Shown here one piece after another: positions 60,479 to 60,490 of a stretch of 60,490 nt of DNA. The translations under genes and the position numbers were made by a program. Below the pieces are notes generated by a model that saw only the letters and a program-made list of their open reading frames with translations, was not told the origin of the DNA and did no database searches. Source of the stretch: Lachnospiraceae bacterium (GTDB taxonomy: Bacteria; Bacillota; Clostridia; Lachnospirales; Lachnospiraceae); NCBI GenBank assembly GCA_014799465.1, contig JAAVHZ010000057.1, positions 1 through 60,490 of the forward strand, written 5' to 3'. The stretch's first letter is position 1, and every line of letters starts with the position of its first letter.

Positions 60479-60490
60479 TTCGCAAGAGTA

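Noticed and set aside
1-60490. CRISPR arrays, tRNA or rRNA genes, complete IS elements, T-box or other known riboswitches
   Set aside because: None found by reading; no regularly spaced 24-37 base repeats, no cloverleaf with CCA, no transposase gene.

Overview
This 60 kb window looks like a chromosomal segment of an AT-rich, Gram-positive anaerobe of the class Clostridia, most likely a Lachnospiraceae member (Lachnospira/Eubacterium/Roseburia type). That is an inference from gene content and order: spoIVA, yqfC and yqfD (sporulation), phoH-pgpH-ybeY, miaB-mutS-mutL-miaA-ynbB, radC-mreBCD-pbp2-minCDE-rodA-mgsA, and yggS-sepF. Strong GGAGG ribosome binding sites and frequent TTG starts fit this too. 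Nearly all genes lie on the + strand. I saw no tRNA, rRNA, CRISPR array or complete insertion sequence.

Layout. 1-2000: tail of a cut-off gene, a secreted-looking FliD-like protein and a small orphan. 2001-9850: spoIVA, a membrane-anchored MutS-like ATPase, tyrS, a one-helix membrane peptide, alaS and rpsU. 9886-14913: a MATE transporter, small membrane and lipoprotein genes, then a DUF2975/Cro-like regulator/DUF4173 cassette with its own promoter and two operators. 14966-19689: yqfC-yqfD-phoH-pgpH-ybeY-cdd. 19773-29173: a BofC-like protein, two FAD oxidoreductases, proB and proA (separated by unrelated genes), a patatin, YnzC-like and MTHFS proteins, and an M14 peptidase. 29237-30892: a membrane-anchored GH5 cellulase with a C-terminal carbohydrate-binding module. 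31003-32935: a two-gene RloA/RloB (AbiL-like) ATPase plus TOPRIM pair with its own promoter, probably anti-phage. 33075-41432: miaB-mutS-mutL-miaA-ynbB. 41498-50897: the shape and division cluster from radC to mgsA. 51015-59057: a DUF378 gene, an HlyD-like protein, yggS, sepF, aroB, lspA, a pseudouridine synthase, a cytidylate kinase-like protein, pssA and psd (the last two make phosphatidylethanolamine). 59067-60490: edge of an accessory element with a Cro/CI-type regulator, divergent small genes and four palindromic operators.

Most notable are: (i) a structured repeat in two copies (19131 and 38995) that starts exactly at the stop codons of ybeY and mutL, has compensatory stem changes, and carries a second shared block downstream; (ii) the RloA/RloB pair; (iii) the four-operator divergent control region, where operator half-sites double as -10 boxes; (iv) an in-frame 3 x 21 bp tandem repeat next to the self-cleavage site of phosphatidylserine decarboxylase; (v) a hairpin that buries the spoIVA ribosome binding site and contains a SigE-like -10. 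Functions are assigned from recognised motifs; no database search was run.
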